Positions 1-9,951 of a stretch of 64,000 nucleotides of DNA are shown one piece after another. The DNA is taken from NCBI GenBank assembly GCA_030679955.1, contig JAUXSF010000025.1, positions 1 through 64,000 on the forward strand, in the 5' to 3' direction. Numbering within the stretch: position 1 is the first letter of the stretch; each line of letters opens with the position of its first letter. Source of the stretch: Chlamydiales bacterium. Lineage in GTDB: Bacteria > Chlamydiota > Chlamydiia > Chlamydiales > JAJFMA01. Made by a program: the position numbers and the translations under genes. Below the pieces are notes generated by a model, which saw nothing but the letters and a program-made list of their open reading frames with translations, ran no database searches and was not told where the DNA came from.

Positions 1-3000
1 TCTGCGTTTGCCACTGGAACGTCGTTAACTGGTGTGATATCCAAACTAACTAAAGCTGTGCTGGAAGCAACTCCATCGCTGAGGGAGTATGTGAAGCTGT
101 CAGGGCCAAAGTAATTAGCATCTGGAGTATAGGTAAACGAGCCGTCCGAGTTAAACACCAGAGCACCGTGCGTCGGGCCTGTGGTTACTGTAGCGAATAG
201 TGGGCCTTCCACGTCAGTGTCATTGGTGATTACGTTGCCTGTGATATTCGTATCCTCAGCACCACTGTAAGTGTCTGCGTTCGCTACTGGAACGTCGTTA
301 ACGGAATTGACAGTGATGCTCACTGTAGCAACGTTACCAGAGTCTAAGCCGTCATTTAGTCTATATGTAAAGGTATCGGTTCCATAGTAGTTAGCTTCAG
401 GAGTATAGTCGAAGGTACCATCAGCATTAAGAACAAAGAGCGAAGCATGTGTTGGACCAGGTCCTACGAGAGACACTGTAGCGCCATTGATTGAATCGTC
501 TGAGTCTGTGTCATTACCCTTAACTGAAGCAGCATTTATGGTTTGATCTTCGTTAACTGAATACGAATCGGCAATGGCTACTGGAGGGCTATTGATACGA
601 CGCGCTGCACTAAATTCGGAAGTGCTACCGGTGCTGTTGGTAGCTGTGGCTGTAATATACAGTTTTCCAACATCAACGTATACAAGGCTAAAGGCTCCAT
701 TTCCACTACCATTTGTGGTTACAGTCGTGGAACCGACATAGACTTGCCCTTCGCCGAATCCTGAAGGGTCTGCAGCGGTAGAGGCATAAATATCAACATT
801 AAAGGTGGCGTTGGCAGTGCTGTTAAGGGTACCTGACACAGTGACGTTGCCACCAGAGGGAATCGCCGAGGTAATGATAGGATAGTTCTGAAGTCCATTG
901 GCTCCTGAATCGCTATCCCCTGTATCATTAACTGCTACCCCAATAGGATTCAAATCAATACCTAGGCCAGAGTTATTGTAGATAGAATTTCCGCGTATTG
1001 AAATTCCTGAGATGGTGCCAGAACTGATAAAGACGCCTGGGCCATTGGTAGAATTAGCAATAATGTTAGCTCTAGAAGAGATTGTTGCGGAGCCGATGGT
1101 GGTATTTGCAGAGTTTACCAAAATACCGGATGCGTTTGCGATTACTGTTACTCCATCCGCCCCAACCCCTATATGGTTGCCATAAACTAGATTACCCCCT
1201 GCTGAGATAGTTAAAGCTGGGCCATTTATATTTCCAATGACGTTATCAAGCACTTGAGTCAGAGAAGCTGAAGCGATAATACCTTTTGATGAAGTTGGAC
1301 CCAATAGAGCTGCATTTCCTCCGACCTGCACTCCTACGTAGTTATTTCTAACGATGCTATTAGGAGAGGAGCTTTCAACCGAAATTCCGCCAGAGACTAT
1401 ATTACCTTGAATCAAAGAGTTGCTTGAAGAGCTTCGAATACTATATGCGTTAAGGTCGGTCTGATTTGTCATCGCTGTCACACCATCGAGGCCAACGCCA
1501 ACGTAATTGTTGCGAACAGTGACATTAGTACTATTAATTGCAATCCCAGCGTAATTAAAATTAGTTATAGATAGGCCTTCTATTATAGAACCTGCTCCAT
1601 TGCTTCCCGTAACTAAAATTCCAAATGCATTTCCTCCAATGCCGGCGCCATCAATCCGAATAAGGAGAGGTCCCGAATATCCCACACCACCCTGCGTTAA
1701 GCCTGTAATATGAACTTGATCGATTAAACTCTCAAAGTGGCTTCCTACATTTAATATCTGGGTGGAACCCACTGTTCCGATATGAAAATATGAGGTTTGA
1801 ACACCGCTTATGCGGTTTGAGTTCACGATAAATTGCCTGAATGACCCCTGAGAAGCGGGATTTGCATTCACAATCGCGCTAAAGCTAAAGCCAAAATCTA
1901 ATTGTGTGATTGATTGAGCTGCTAGCACAACCTTCGCAACGTGCTCTGAACCTAGTAAGGTTGCGTTGTTATCAGCAACATTTGCTTGCTTGCCACCAAA
2001 TAGTTCTCCAGCTGCCGCACTGAATGTGTAGGCTGATCCATTAAATGTAACACTGCCAATTGGACCATGTGTTTGTTCAGCCAAAGGTTGTCCAGGTACA
2101 AGCGTCAATCCTTCGGAAGGTGTTATACTGAGAGAATTAACGGTAATCCAATAGGTGCCGGCCGCACGTTCAAATGAGAATAGACCATTCACATCTGTTG
2201 TTGTACTGGATACGAAGGGGTCTGTAGCGTCTGGAGATCCCGACCCGTTGTCTTGATAGAGTCTAACAGTAACCCCAGGTCTGTATGAAATTGAACCGGA
2301 TGGCGAGCCATCGGCCTCCAAGTCTTCGAAGACATGGCCAGAGATCGTTGCAAGGTCGATCACGTTGACTGTCACCGTTCCGGTATCGATTAGGCCGCCG
2401 CTATCTGTTACCTGCACCACTAGGTTATATTGTGAAACTGTTTCGTAATCGATAGCCCCGCTCACATAAACCAATCCATTGCTATCAATAGCAAACGCGT
2501 TATCAATGTTGCCGGATATAATAGAGTAGGTGAGAGCACCGGGCTCTACATCCGTGGCTGAAACATTCACCAAGCCACTTCCAACACTCGTGTTTTCTGT
2601 AACAGAGACAGTGACATCGTTTACAATTGGAGCATCGTTAATAGGGTCAACAGTGATGGTAAAAGTGTGAGACGTGGAGAGACCACCAGGGTCCAACACA
2701 CCATTCTGGTCAGCGTCTTCAAATACAGTGACTGTCACTGTAGCTACGCCAAATTGATTTGCAGCTGAAGTATAGGTCAAAAGGCCTGTAGCTAAGTTTA
2801 TGGTCGGCTGCGAGCTAAAAAGGGTATTGTTGTTATTGCTTACGGTAATGGATAGCGCTTCTGTTTCAAAAGGCCCTGGGCTAGCATTAGCAAGAAAGTT
2901 GGCTACCGAATGCACTCCCGAGTCTTCGTTTACATTTTGGTTGGCGCCTAGATCAAACGTGGGACTGTCATTGACAGCGTTGACCGTGATGGTGACTGTA

Positions 3001-6000
3001 GCAGTGTTACCAGAGTCTAAGCCGTCGTTTAGTCTATATGTAAAGGTATCGGTTCCATAGTAGTTAGCTTCAGGAGTATAGTCGAAGGTACCATCAGCAT
3101 TAAGAACAAAGAGCGAGGCGTGTGTTGGACCAGGTCCCACGAGAGATATTGTAGCGCCATTGATTGGATCGTCTGAATCTGTGTCATTACCCTTAACTGA
3201 AACAGCATTGGTTATGGCTTGATCCTCGTTCACTGAATACGCATCGGCAATGGCTACTGGAGGGCTATTGATACGTCGCGCTGCACTAAATTCTGATGTA
3301 CTTCCAGTGATATTAGTTGCTGTGGCAGTTATGTACAGCTTTCCGACATCAACATGGACAAAGTTAAAGCTACCATTTCCACTAGAGTCTGTAGTCACAG
3401 TGGTTGAACCTAGATAAACTTGTCCTTCCCCAAATCCCGAAGGATCCGCAGTGGTAGATGCATAAATATCAATATTAAAAGTGGCGCTAGAAGTGCTGTT
3501 TAAGGTCCCTGATACGGTGATATTTCCACTAGATGGAACGACAGAGGTGATAACTGGGTAGTTTTGAAGGCTGTTTGCCCCGGAATCTGTGTCTCCAAGG
3601 TCGTTAATAGCAACCCCACTAGGACTCAAATCAATACCTAGCCCAGAGTTATTGTAGATAGAATTTCCGCGTATTGAAATGCCTGTGACGCTGCCAGAAC
3701 TTATCAGGACACCTGGACCATTGGTAGAATTGGCTATGATATTGGCTTTGGATGGATCTGTAGCTGAACCAACAGTTGAGTTAGCACCGGATATGTCAAT
3801 GCCAGACAAATTAGAGATTGCTGTTACACCATCTTCACCGACACCAATATGATTACCATATATTGTGGCGCCAGTTCCTATAATCGTGATAGCAGGGCCA
3901 TTAATATTCCCAATAACGTTATTAAGAACCTGCGTTCCAAGGGCAGTACTTAAAATTCCATTCCAAGGGGCTGACCCTAATAGTGCTGCATTACCCCCTA
4001 CCTGCACACCGACGTAATTATTGCGAATAATGGTATTATTCATACCGCCACTAGTTCGAATACCACCCGAGATAACGTTGTTCTCAATTATAACATTGTT
4101 TGCCGAGTTAGTGACAGCGTATGCGCTAGAGAGTGTGTGATTAGTTGCTGCTGTTATACCATCGAGAGCGACGCCTAGGTAGTTATGACGGATAATCGAA
4201 TTGGCACCTGAAACAGAAATTTCGTTATTAGTGAAGTTGGTTATAGAAAAACCTTCTATCACAGAGCCTGCCGCACTCGAATTAAGAGAGAGCCCAATTG
4301 TAGCGCCAGTTAATGTCACGCCATCTATGCGAATCAGGGGAGATCCAGAATATCCCGCGCCGCCTTGCGTAAAAGCATTCAGGTTTATTTGATCGGTGAT
4401 GCTGGAGAAGAGAATTCCAGTAACATTGATAGTCTGACTAGAACCGACCGCACCAATATGGAACTGTGAGGTTTGAACCCCATTGAGCTTGTTTGAATTA
4501 GACAAAAACTGTCGTAGTGATCCTTGCAAGTGCCTCTCGAGAGCACCGCCATTTGTGTTAACAATTACTTCGTAGCTAAATCCAAAATCCAAGGTCGTAA
4601 TGGAGGAAGATAGTATGACCCTAGCAGCATGCTCCGCCCCCAACAGAGTATTAGCATCATCTGATACACTTACCTGTTTACCACCATATAGGGTTCCAGC
4701 AGAGGAAGTGAAGGTGTAAGCAGAGCCATCAAACTTCACACTTCCGGAAGGTCCAAAGGTTTGTTCAGCCCAAGGGACAGGTGAACCGTTTTGATTGCCT
4801 ACCGAAGGTGTTAGCGTAGTGGAGTCGATGGTAATCCAATAATTGCCTGCTGCACGTTCAAAGGAAAACAGACCATTCACATCCGTCGTCGTGCTTGCTA
4901 CAAAGGCATCCGTAGCATCAGGTGCTCCCACAACTGATCCACTATCTTGGTAAAGTCTGACAAGGACACCAGACCTGTATGAGATAGATCCAGCAATGGC
5001 ACCATCGGAGTCCAAGTCTTCAAAAACACGTCCTGAAATACTTGGAAGATCTATTACATTAATTGTCACTGCCGCTGTGTTGGTTAAACCACCGCCATCT
5101 GTCACTTGCACGACGAGGTTATATTGTGAAAAAGCTTCATAATTGATGGTACCGTTGATGAAGATCAGACCGTTGCTGTCGATACCAAAGGCATTGCCGG
5201 TATTGCCCGATATTATCGAATAAGTAACAGAACCAGGTTCCACATCAGAGGCAACAACATTACCCACACCACCACCTATAGAAGCATTTTCAGTAACAGA
5301 AAATGTTGCATCGTTGACCATAGGAACATCATTAACAGGGTCCACAGTGATGGTAAACGTTTGTGAAGTGGAGAGACCACCAGGGTCCAACACACCATTC
5401 TGGTCAGCGTCCTCAAAAACCGTGACTGTCACATTAGCTACGCCACTTTGATTGAGTGCTGAAGTATAGGTCAACAGGCCTGTAGCTAGATTAATAGTTG
5501 GCTGCGAGCTGAACAGCCCATTATTATCATTGCTAACTGATATAGATATTGCTTCTGTTTCGAAAGGCCCAGGGCTAGCATTGGTCAAAAAATTAGCAAT
5601 TGATTGAACACCGGAATCCTCTGCAACCTGTTGATTACTACCCAAGGTGAAGGTCGGTGCATCATTCACATTGTTAACAACTATGTCAAACGACGTAGTG
5701 AAACTATTAACGCCCCCATTTGCGGTTCCACCGCTATCGGTCAGTGTTACACTTACATTAACCGTTCCAAATTTGTTTGGAGCCAAGGTGTATGTGAGAT
5801 TTCCTGTATTAAGGTCTATTGCAGGCTGGCCTCCAGAAGTAAAAAAGCTGCTGTCACTAGGTGTCAGGCTTACGGACAAGAATTGTCCGGCTTCGTTTGC
5901 AGGTCCTACCGTAATGCCGGTGGCATAGCCGAAGTGGCCATGGGAGGCACTATCCTCCGATACTGAAAGGGCACTTCCCAATGTGATTGTAGGAGCATCG

Positions 6001-9000
6001 TTAACGGAAAGTACCGTTATTGTCACAGTGGTAGGGGCACCTATAGCTCCCAAGCTATCCACTAAATGATAGGTGAAAGAATCAGTACCAAAGGCGTTGG
6101 AATTGGGAGAATATAAAAACGACCCATTGGACTGAAAAAATATGGAACCAATAGGCACAGCTTGCTGACTATCAAAAACAGCGGTAAATGAGTTTCCCTC
6201 GGGATCCAGGTCATTCGCTCTTACTCCAGGCGCTATAGAGAGTGTCACGTTGTCTTCTAAGGCCGTGTAGCTGTCGGCATTAGCTATTGGGCCGCGATTG
6301 ACGATAGCTATTGCACTTGCTCTATCATCCTCAGTTGCTGCTCCCCCGTTTGGCACCGAATCAGGATCCCATTGGTTTGAAGCAGTAATTTCAGCAACGC
6401 TTGAGAAGGTTGAAGTTGATGGAACAGTGCCGGAAAGCACCATTTGTAGCACGGTGCCGGTAGTAATACTGGAAACCGAGATTTCTCCCGTCAGACTGTT
6501 AAATGTGACTCCGGCGGGAAAGCTTGAAACTTGAAGGTTTTGCAAACCGCTTGTTACCTTAATTACTACTCCAGTCGCGGTGGAAGGACCGCTATTTGTA
6601 AGAGTAACCATGAACTGACCATTGGATGTCCCTTCGTTTAATCCACCAACATGAGTCGCCGCGACTGATAGATCCGCAAGGCTGTAGGCTGTGACAGAGA
6701 TATTATCCATCCCCCAAGACTCTTCAGTCGCAGGACTGTTCGGGGTGGTTGAAGTTAAGTCAGACTGTGCTGAAAAAGTCGCGCTAGCACCCGTATGTTC
6801 AATTAAATAGGTTATTCGATAGGTTACTTCCGGGGTTCCTGTATTATTGTATCCGAGCGTTCCCACAGCAAAAGCGCCTGTGCGTGCAGCAAAACTTGCC
6901 GGAAAATTGTCGGGAAAAGCTTGAAAGTATGTGCTGGAAGAGATTGTGGTATCTAAGACTGGTACCCCATTCATATAGAAATAATGGGCATCAGGTCCAA
7001 AGGTGCCTACTTGTGAATTGGCATTGGAAGTAATGCCGATTCCATCCCAAGATCCCACTGTGATCAGGTCATAGGAGACTAATAAGAGGTCGTGACTACC
7101 CAATCCATTAACCGTCCAAGTGGCAGATTGGTTACCCATTAGCCCTAGGAAGCGTGCATTGGTATCCCCGGGAGCTTGCCCGAATATAACCTGTGGAGTA
7201 GGGTTAAACTGAATGGAATTGGTAAAGGGATTGGCAGTATAAGTAAGCGAACTTGCACTTGATGCAGCAGAAAAGTCCTGACTGTAGACTAATGTGCCAC
7301 CCACCGGGGCGGTTCTATCAACCACAGAAATACTGACTGTCTTGGCAGTGCTTAGTAATACCCCATCGTCAACCTTATAAGTAAAACTGTCTGCACCTAT
7401 ATAGCCGGTGTCTGGCGTATAAGACCATGATCCATCTAAGCCAATGGCTACATTCCCATGGGTAGGGCCAGCTACAAGATGTGGAGCAAAGGAGGTATCT
7501 CCATCGGCATCGGTCACCCCAACAAGGAGTCCATTCGCAGCGTTGCGAACCAAGGTTGTATTTTCCCCCGTCGACACCACCAAATTCGTTGCAACCGGTG
7601 CGGTACTTGTTGCGGAGCCTAAAGTATACACATAAAGTTCCGTGCCCGATCCGCCGGTCGCAGATAGGTAGATTTTGTTACCTATTATTGTAAGATTGGT
7701 GGGGTTGCTAGGAGGGCCTCCAGCGTTGATATCCTGAAACCGTACTGTTCCAGCTGCTGTTCCATCACTCACCCACAATTCATTTCCACTAGTGCCATCG
7801 TTGGCCGCAAAGTAAATCTGTGCGTTTTGGTATGCAACCAAGCTAGTGGGGTCAGATGCACCGGTTGCATTGATATTTTTCACCACTGTGGTGTCTTTGT
7901 AGGTACTTCCTGTCGTTTTGTAAAGTTCTCTTAAATAGGTATCGGCCTCATAATTAAACATGGCATTTCCACGATCAGCACTAAAGAAAACCACATCGCC
8001 CACGGCTGTAACCTGGCTAATAGTATTGGTTGCAGCATTTGGCAGCTCCATAATGCTGTAGGTACCAGCTGCTGTTCCATCGGTGCGAACCAGGGAGTTT
8101 ACCGCGTTACCCTGTGATTGAAAATTTGAGGTGAAGTACATGAGACCACCGGAAATAACCGGTTTTGTCATCATCGGACCATTCGAGTTGCCAAGTGCAC
8201 CAACGCCCGCATCAAAGAACATCGACGAGGTATTAGTAGCAGGGTTATAAACATACATCTCGAAGGCAACGTTAGCTGAATCCGCAGTCGCGTAGAAATA
8301 CACTCTACTATTAAAAGCTGTCAGATGAAGGGGGAAAGAGCCATTAGCTCCCGGTGTTATCTGAGGGGTTGCTTGCAATTGATTGTTGGCTGTGTGGTAG
8401 ATATACAGTTCAATGCCCGTAGCACCTGTGCCAGCTCTGAAATAAATATCTGTGCCCAATATAGCGGCATTAAGATTAGTACCCCCACCCCCAAGGGTTA
8501 ATGTCGGTGTTAAGTTAGCAGACACCGTAGTTCCATCAGTACTATATAGTCCCCTAGTACCACCAGGAAAGGCCGTGAAATATAATTTATTGTTTACGAC
8601 CATGAAGTCGTCAAACAGAGTGTCGCCTGCCCCCGGGTTCAAATCGGCCACCATCACTGTTCCAGCTGATGTTCCATCACTCTTCCAAAGCTCAATCCCA
8701 CTATCAACCCCCAAGGAGGTCACCCCGCGAGCAGTGAAGTAAAGGTTGCCGTTAAAAACGATAAAATTGTCCGGATTTGAACTACCACCACCAACAACCA
8801 AGTTGATATCTTTAACTAATGTAGCGGTAGTACCATCTGTTCTGTATAGCTCTCTGCCAACAGCAGCACCACCATCAGCAGCAAAATAGACGAAAGAGCC
8901 AAGCTGTGTGAAGTTAGAGGGGCTCGAGTTTCCGGACGCATTAATATTGATTAAGCCATCTAAAATACCATCCCAAGAGGCTAGTCTGTTGGCGTTGAAA

Positions 9001-9728
9001 TAGAGCAGATCCGTTGATATACCGCCATATTCCAAAAACCAGTTCGCGCCCGCTACAGGATTGCCTGTCATGTCATCCGATGCCGCGACGGAAACCTCTC
9101 TGCCTGTAATGGGGTCATCCAAAAGGCTATCTATCTGAGTCAGTGCCTCTGAATCCGTTTTGCTAAAGTCACAAGAGAGGAAGTCGACCCGACCTTCGTT
9201 GTGAATCATTCCCCCTATATCTTTCCAAAACTGCTGCAAAGCTGTATTTGAACTCAGGGTGTCTTTGGTAACAGTGATTTCACTTGTCAAAACAAACTCA
9301 CCATCCTGCCCGTGACCAGCAAAGGCGATACTATCGGCAATCCTGCCGTTTAACGCGCGTTCAATGCCCTTGCTAATATCCTCTAGGCTTGATCCATCTT
9401 GCTGGTAGGCAACAACAATCACATCACTCGAGATAGCCGAAATAAAGTCCTGTAATTGCGGTATTTGCGAAGACACAACCATCACTCTTACCGCAGCGGC
9501 GTGAGCATCTACACTAGGGCTGTCAGTAACCGGTGCAGCTGCGGCAGAGGTGGTAGACTTGTCACTCGGTAAAAGGCTGGAATCTTTTGAATCTTGTCCT
9601 TGCGACGCCGCTGGAGGAGGCGCTTCGGCATGCGAATCTGCCGAGGTGGTCACCGCGTCAGCTATGACGGCGGCTATAGCAGCGTCAAATAATAAACGCT
9701 GCTCAAGTGGCACAAATCGTAAAAGCAT
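1..9728 (-). CDS. Giant repeat-rich surface/exported protein (LEPR-XLL-like, DUF4347), C-terminus outside window
   Basis: An uninterrupted reading frame runs from the ATG at 9728 to the window edge, giving more than 3,240 codons without a stop. The start has a good ribosome site (GAGGTGGGC) directly upstream. Order of regions: an N-terminal PLEQRLLFDAA motif resembling the LEPR-XLL signature of large exported proteins; a DUF4347-type domain (about residues 75-240, with H139-G140 and C186); ELW-x-DGT repeats (about 260-740); a DUF11-like region; then large modules of cadherin-like, SdrD-B-like, parallel beta-helix and Big_9-type repeats. The beta-helix part shows repeated N-N-Y-x-G-V turns. 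Acidic D-x-D-x-D segments suggest calcium binding. It lies 223 bp downstream of a paralogue on the same strand, with almost the same first 200 residues. A surface or secreted adhesin-like role is inferred; the secretion route is not evident. Confidence 0.85.
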   Translation of the reverse strand, partial: MLLRFVPLEQRLLFDAAIAAVIADAVTTSADSHAEAPPPAASQGQDSKDSSLLPSDKSTTSAAAAPVTDSPSVDAHAAAVRVMVVSSQIPQLQDFISAISSDVIVVAYQQDGSSLEDISKGIERALNGRIADSIAFAGHGQDGEFVLTSEITVTKDTLSSNTALQQFWKDIGGMIHNEGRVDFLSCDFSKTDSEALTQIDSLLDDPITGREVSVAASDDMTGNPVAGANWFLEYGGISTDLLYFNANRLASWDGILDGLININASGNSSPSNFTQLGSFVYFAADGGAAVGRELYRTDGTTATLVKDINLVVGGGSSNPDNFIVFNGNLYFTARGVTSLGVDSGIELWKSDGTSAGTVMVADLNPGAGDTLFDDFMVVNNKLYFTAFPGGTRGLYSTDGTTVSANLTPTLTLGGGGTNLNAAILGTDIYFRAGTGATGIELYIYHTANNQLQATPQITPGANGSFPLHLTAFNSRVYFYATADSANVAFEMYVYNPATNTSSMFFDAGVGALGNSNGPMMTKPVISGGLMYFTSNFQSQGNAVNSLVRTDGTAAGTYSIMELPNAATNTISQVTAVGDVVFFSADRGNAMFNYEADTYLRELYKTTGSTYKDTTVVKNINATGASDPTSLVAYQNAQIYFAANDGTSGNELWVSDGTAAGTVRFQDINAGGPPSNPTNLTIIGNKIYLSATGGSGTELYVYTLGSATSTAPVATNLVVSTGENTTLVRNAANGLLVGVTDADGDTSFAPHLVAGPTHGNVAIGLDGSWSYTPDTGYIGADSFTYKVDDGVLLSTAKTVSISVVDRTAPVGGTLVYSQDFSAASSASSLTYTANPFTNSIQFNPTPQVIFGQAPGDTNARFLGLMGNQSATWTVNGLGSHDLLLVSYDLITVGSWDGIGITSNANSQVGTFGPDAHYFYMNGVPVLDTTISSSTYFQAFPDNFPASFAARTGAFAVGTLGYNNTGTPEVTYRITYLIEHTGASATFSAQSDLTSTTPNSPATEESWGMDNISVTAYSLADLSVAATHVGGLNEGTSNGQFMVTLTNSGPSTATGVVIKVTSGLQNLQVSSFPAGVTFNSLTGEISVSSITTGTVLQMVLSGTVPSTSTFSSVAEITASNQWDPDSVPNGGAATEDDRASAIAIVNRGPIANADSYTALEDNVTLSIAPGVRANDLDPEGNSFTAVFDSQQAVPIGSIFFQSNGSFLYSPNSNAFGTDSFTYHLVDSLGAIGAPTTVTITVLSVNDAPTITLGSALSVSEDSASHGHFGYATGITVGPANEAGQFLSVSLTPSDSSFFTSGGQPAIDLNTGNLTYTLAPNKFGTVNVSVTLTDSGGTANGGVNSFTTSFDIVVNNVNDAPTFTLGSNQQVAEDSGVQSIANFLTNASPGPFETEAISISVSNDNNGLFSSQPTINLATGLLTYTSALNQSGVANVTVTVFEDADQNGVLDPGGLSTSQTFTITVDPVNDVPMVNDATFSVTENASIGGGVGNVVASDVEPGSVTYSIISGNTGNAFGIDSNGLIFINGTINYEAFSQYNLVVQVTDGGGLTNTAAVTINVIDLPSISGRVFEDLDSDGAIAGSISYRSGVLVRLYQDSGSVVGAPDATDAFVASTTTDVNGLFSFERAAGNYWITIDSTTLTPSVGNQNGSPVPWAEQTFGPSGSVKFDGSAYTFTSSAGTLYGGKQVSVSDDANTLLGAEHAARVILSSSITTLDFGFSYEVIVNTNGGALERHLQGSLRQFLSNSNKLNGVQTSQFHIGAVGSSQTINVTGILFSSITDQINLNAFTQGGAGYSGSPLIRIDGVTLTGATIGLSLNSSAAGSVIEGFSITNFTNNEISVSGANSIIRHNYLGVALDGITAATNHTLSSAYAVTNSANNVIIENNVISGGIRTSGGMNNTIIRNNYVGVQVGGNAALLGSAPWNGILSTALGTQVLNNVIGNINGPAITIIGTGATIYGNHIGVGEDGVTAISNLSGIDISGANSTVGSATDPSKANIIANSTNGPGVLISSGSVTGISIRGNSIYNNSGLGIDLSPSGVAINDLGDTDSGANSLQNYPVITSVVPSSGNITVSGTLNSTSSATFNIDIYASTTADPSGFGEGQVYLGSTTVTTDSSGNGSFNFVHVDVGKLYITATATNITGSTSEFSAARRINSPPVAIADAYSVNEDQAITNAVSVKGNDTDSDDPINGATISLVGPGPTHASLFVLNADGTFDYTPEANYYGTDTFTYRLNDGLDSGNTATVTITVNAVNDSPTFDLGANQNVNEDSGVHSVANFLANASPGPFETEALSITVSNNNNTLFSSQPTINLATGLLTYTSAANQFGVATVTVTVFEDADQNGVLDPGGLSTSHTFTITVDPINDAPIVNDVTVSVTENTSVGSGLVNVSATDVEPGALTYSIISGNIDNAFAIDSNGLVYVSGAIDYETVSQYNLVVQVTDSGGLIDTGTVTVNVIDLATISGHVFEDLEADGSPSGSISYRPGVTVRLYQDNGSGSPDATDPFVSSTTTDVNGLFSFERAAGTYWITVNSLSITPSEGLTLVPGQPLAEQTHGPIGSVTFNGSAYTFSAAAGELFGGKQANVADNNATLLGSEHVAKVVLAAQSITQLDFGFSFSAIVNANPASQGSFRQFIVNSNRISGVQTSYFHIGTVGSTQILNVGSHFESLIDQVHITGLTQGGVGYSGPLLIRIDGAGIGGNAFGILVTGSNGAGSIIEGLSITNFNYAGIAINSTNVTVRNNYVGVGLDGVTAMTNQTDLNAYSIRSSSSNSLIQGNIVSGGISVESSSPNSIVRNNYVGVQVGGNAALLGPTSSKGIIASASLTQVLDNVIGNINGPALTISAGGNLVYGNHIGVGADGVTVIANASGILVNSANTTIGSATISSRANIIANSTNGPGVFISSGTISGISIRGNSIYNNSGLGIDLNPIGVAVNDTGDSDSGANGLQNYPIITSAIPSGGNVTVSGTLNSTANATFNVDIYASTAADPSGFGEGQVYVGSTTVTTNGSGNGAFSLVYVDVGKLYITATATNSTGSTSEFSAARRINSPPVAIADSYSVNEDQTINAASVKGNDTDSDDSINGATVSLVGPGPTHASLFVLNADGTFDYTPEANYYGTDTFTYRLNDGLDSGNVATVSITVNSVNDVPVANADTYSGAEDTNITGNVITNDTDVEGPLFATVTTGPTHGALVFNSDGSFTYTPDANYFGPDSFTYSLSDGVASSTALVSLDITPVNDVPVANA
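331..5680 (-). repeat. Two tandem copies of a ~2.7 kb intragenic module
   Basis: Inside the partial giant gene a block of about 2.67-2.69 kb (about 890 codons) occurs twice in a row. For example GTTACCAGAGTCTAAGCCGT occurs near 333 and again near 3006, and CCATTCTGGTCAGCG occurs at 2701 and 5395. Each module encodes a cadherin-like domain, an SdrD-B-like domain, a parallel beta-helix and a Big_9-like repeat. A third, more divergent copy lies in the neighbouring gene at roughly 13200-15620. Confidence 0.8.
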
Positions 9729-9770
9729 GCCCACCTCAAAAGAAAATAATATATACTGATCTTTTTTACT

Positions 9771-9776
9771 ATTATA
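9771..9776 (-). promoter_or_regulatory. -10-like TATAAT upstream of the partial giant gene
   Basis: On the minus strand a TATAAT box lies about 43 nt before the ATG at 9728, inside an AT-rich intergenic stretch (9729-9951). No good -35 box is seen. The paralogue has a TATAAT at a similar distance (19383-19388), so this may be a conserved weak or activated promoter. It suggests that each giant gene has its own promoter. Confidence 0.4.
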
Positions 9777-9951
9777 ACATATTTAATATTTTTATTTTTT
9801 AATTAATATTCTAAACATATTTTATAACTAGCACTTAATAGTTATAATTACAGTTATAGGACTCTAACAGGATTGACAAGATTTTAGAGTAACCTAAGAA
9901 TCAGTTCCATCCTGCCGCGAAGCGATCGTGCATATCCTGTAAAATGTTCTG

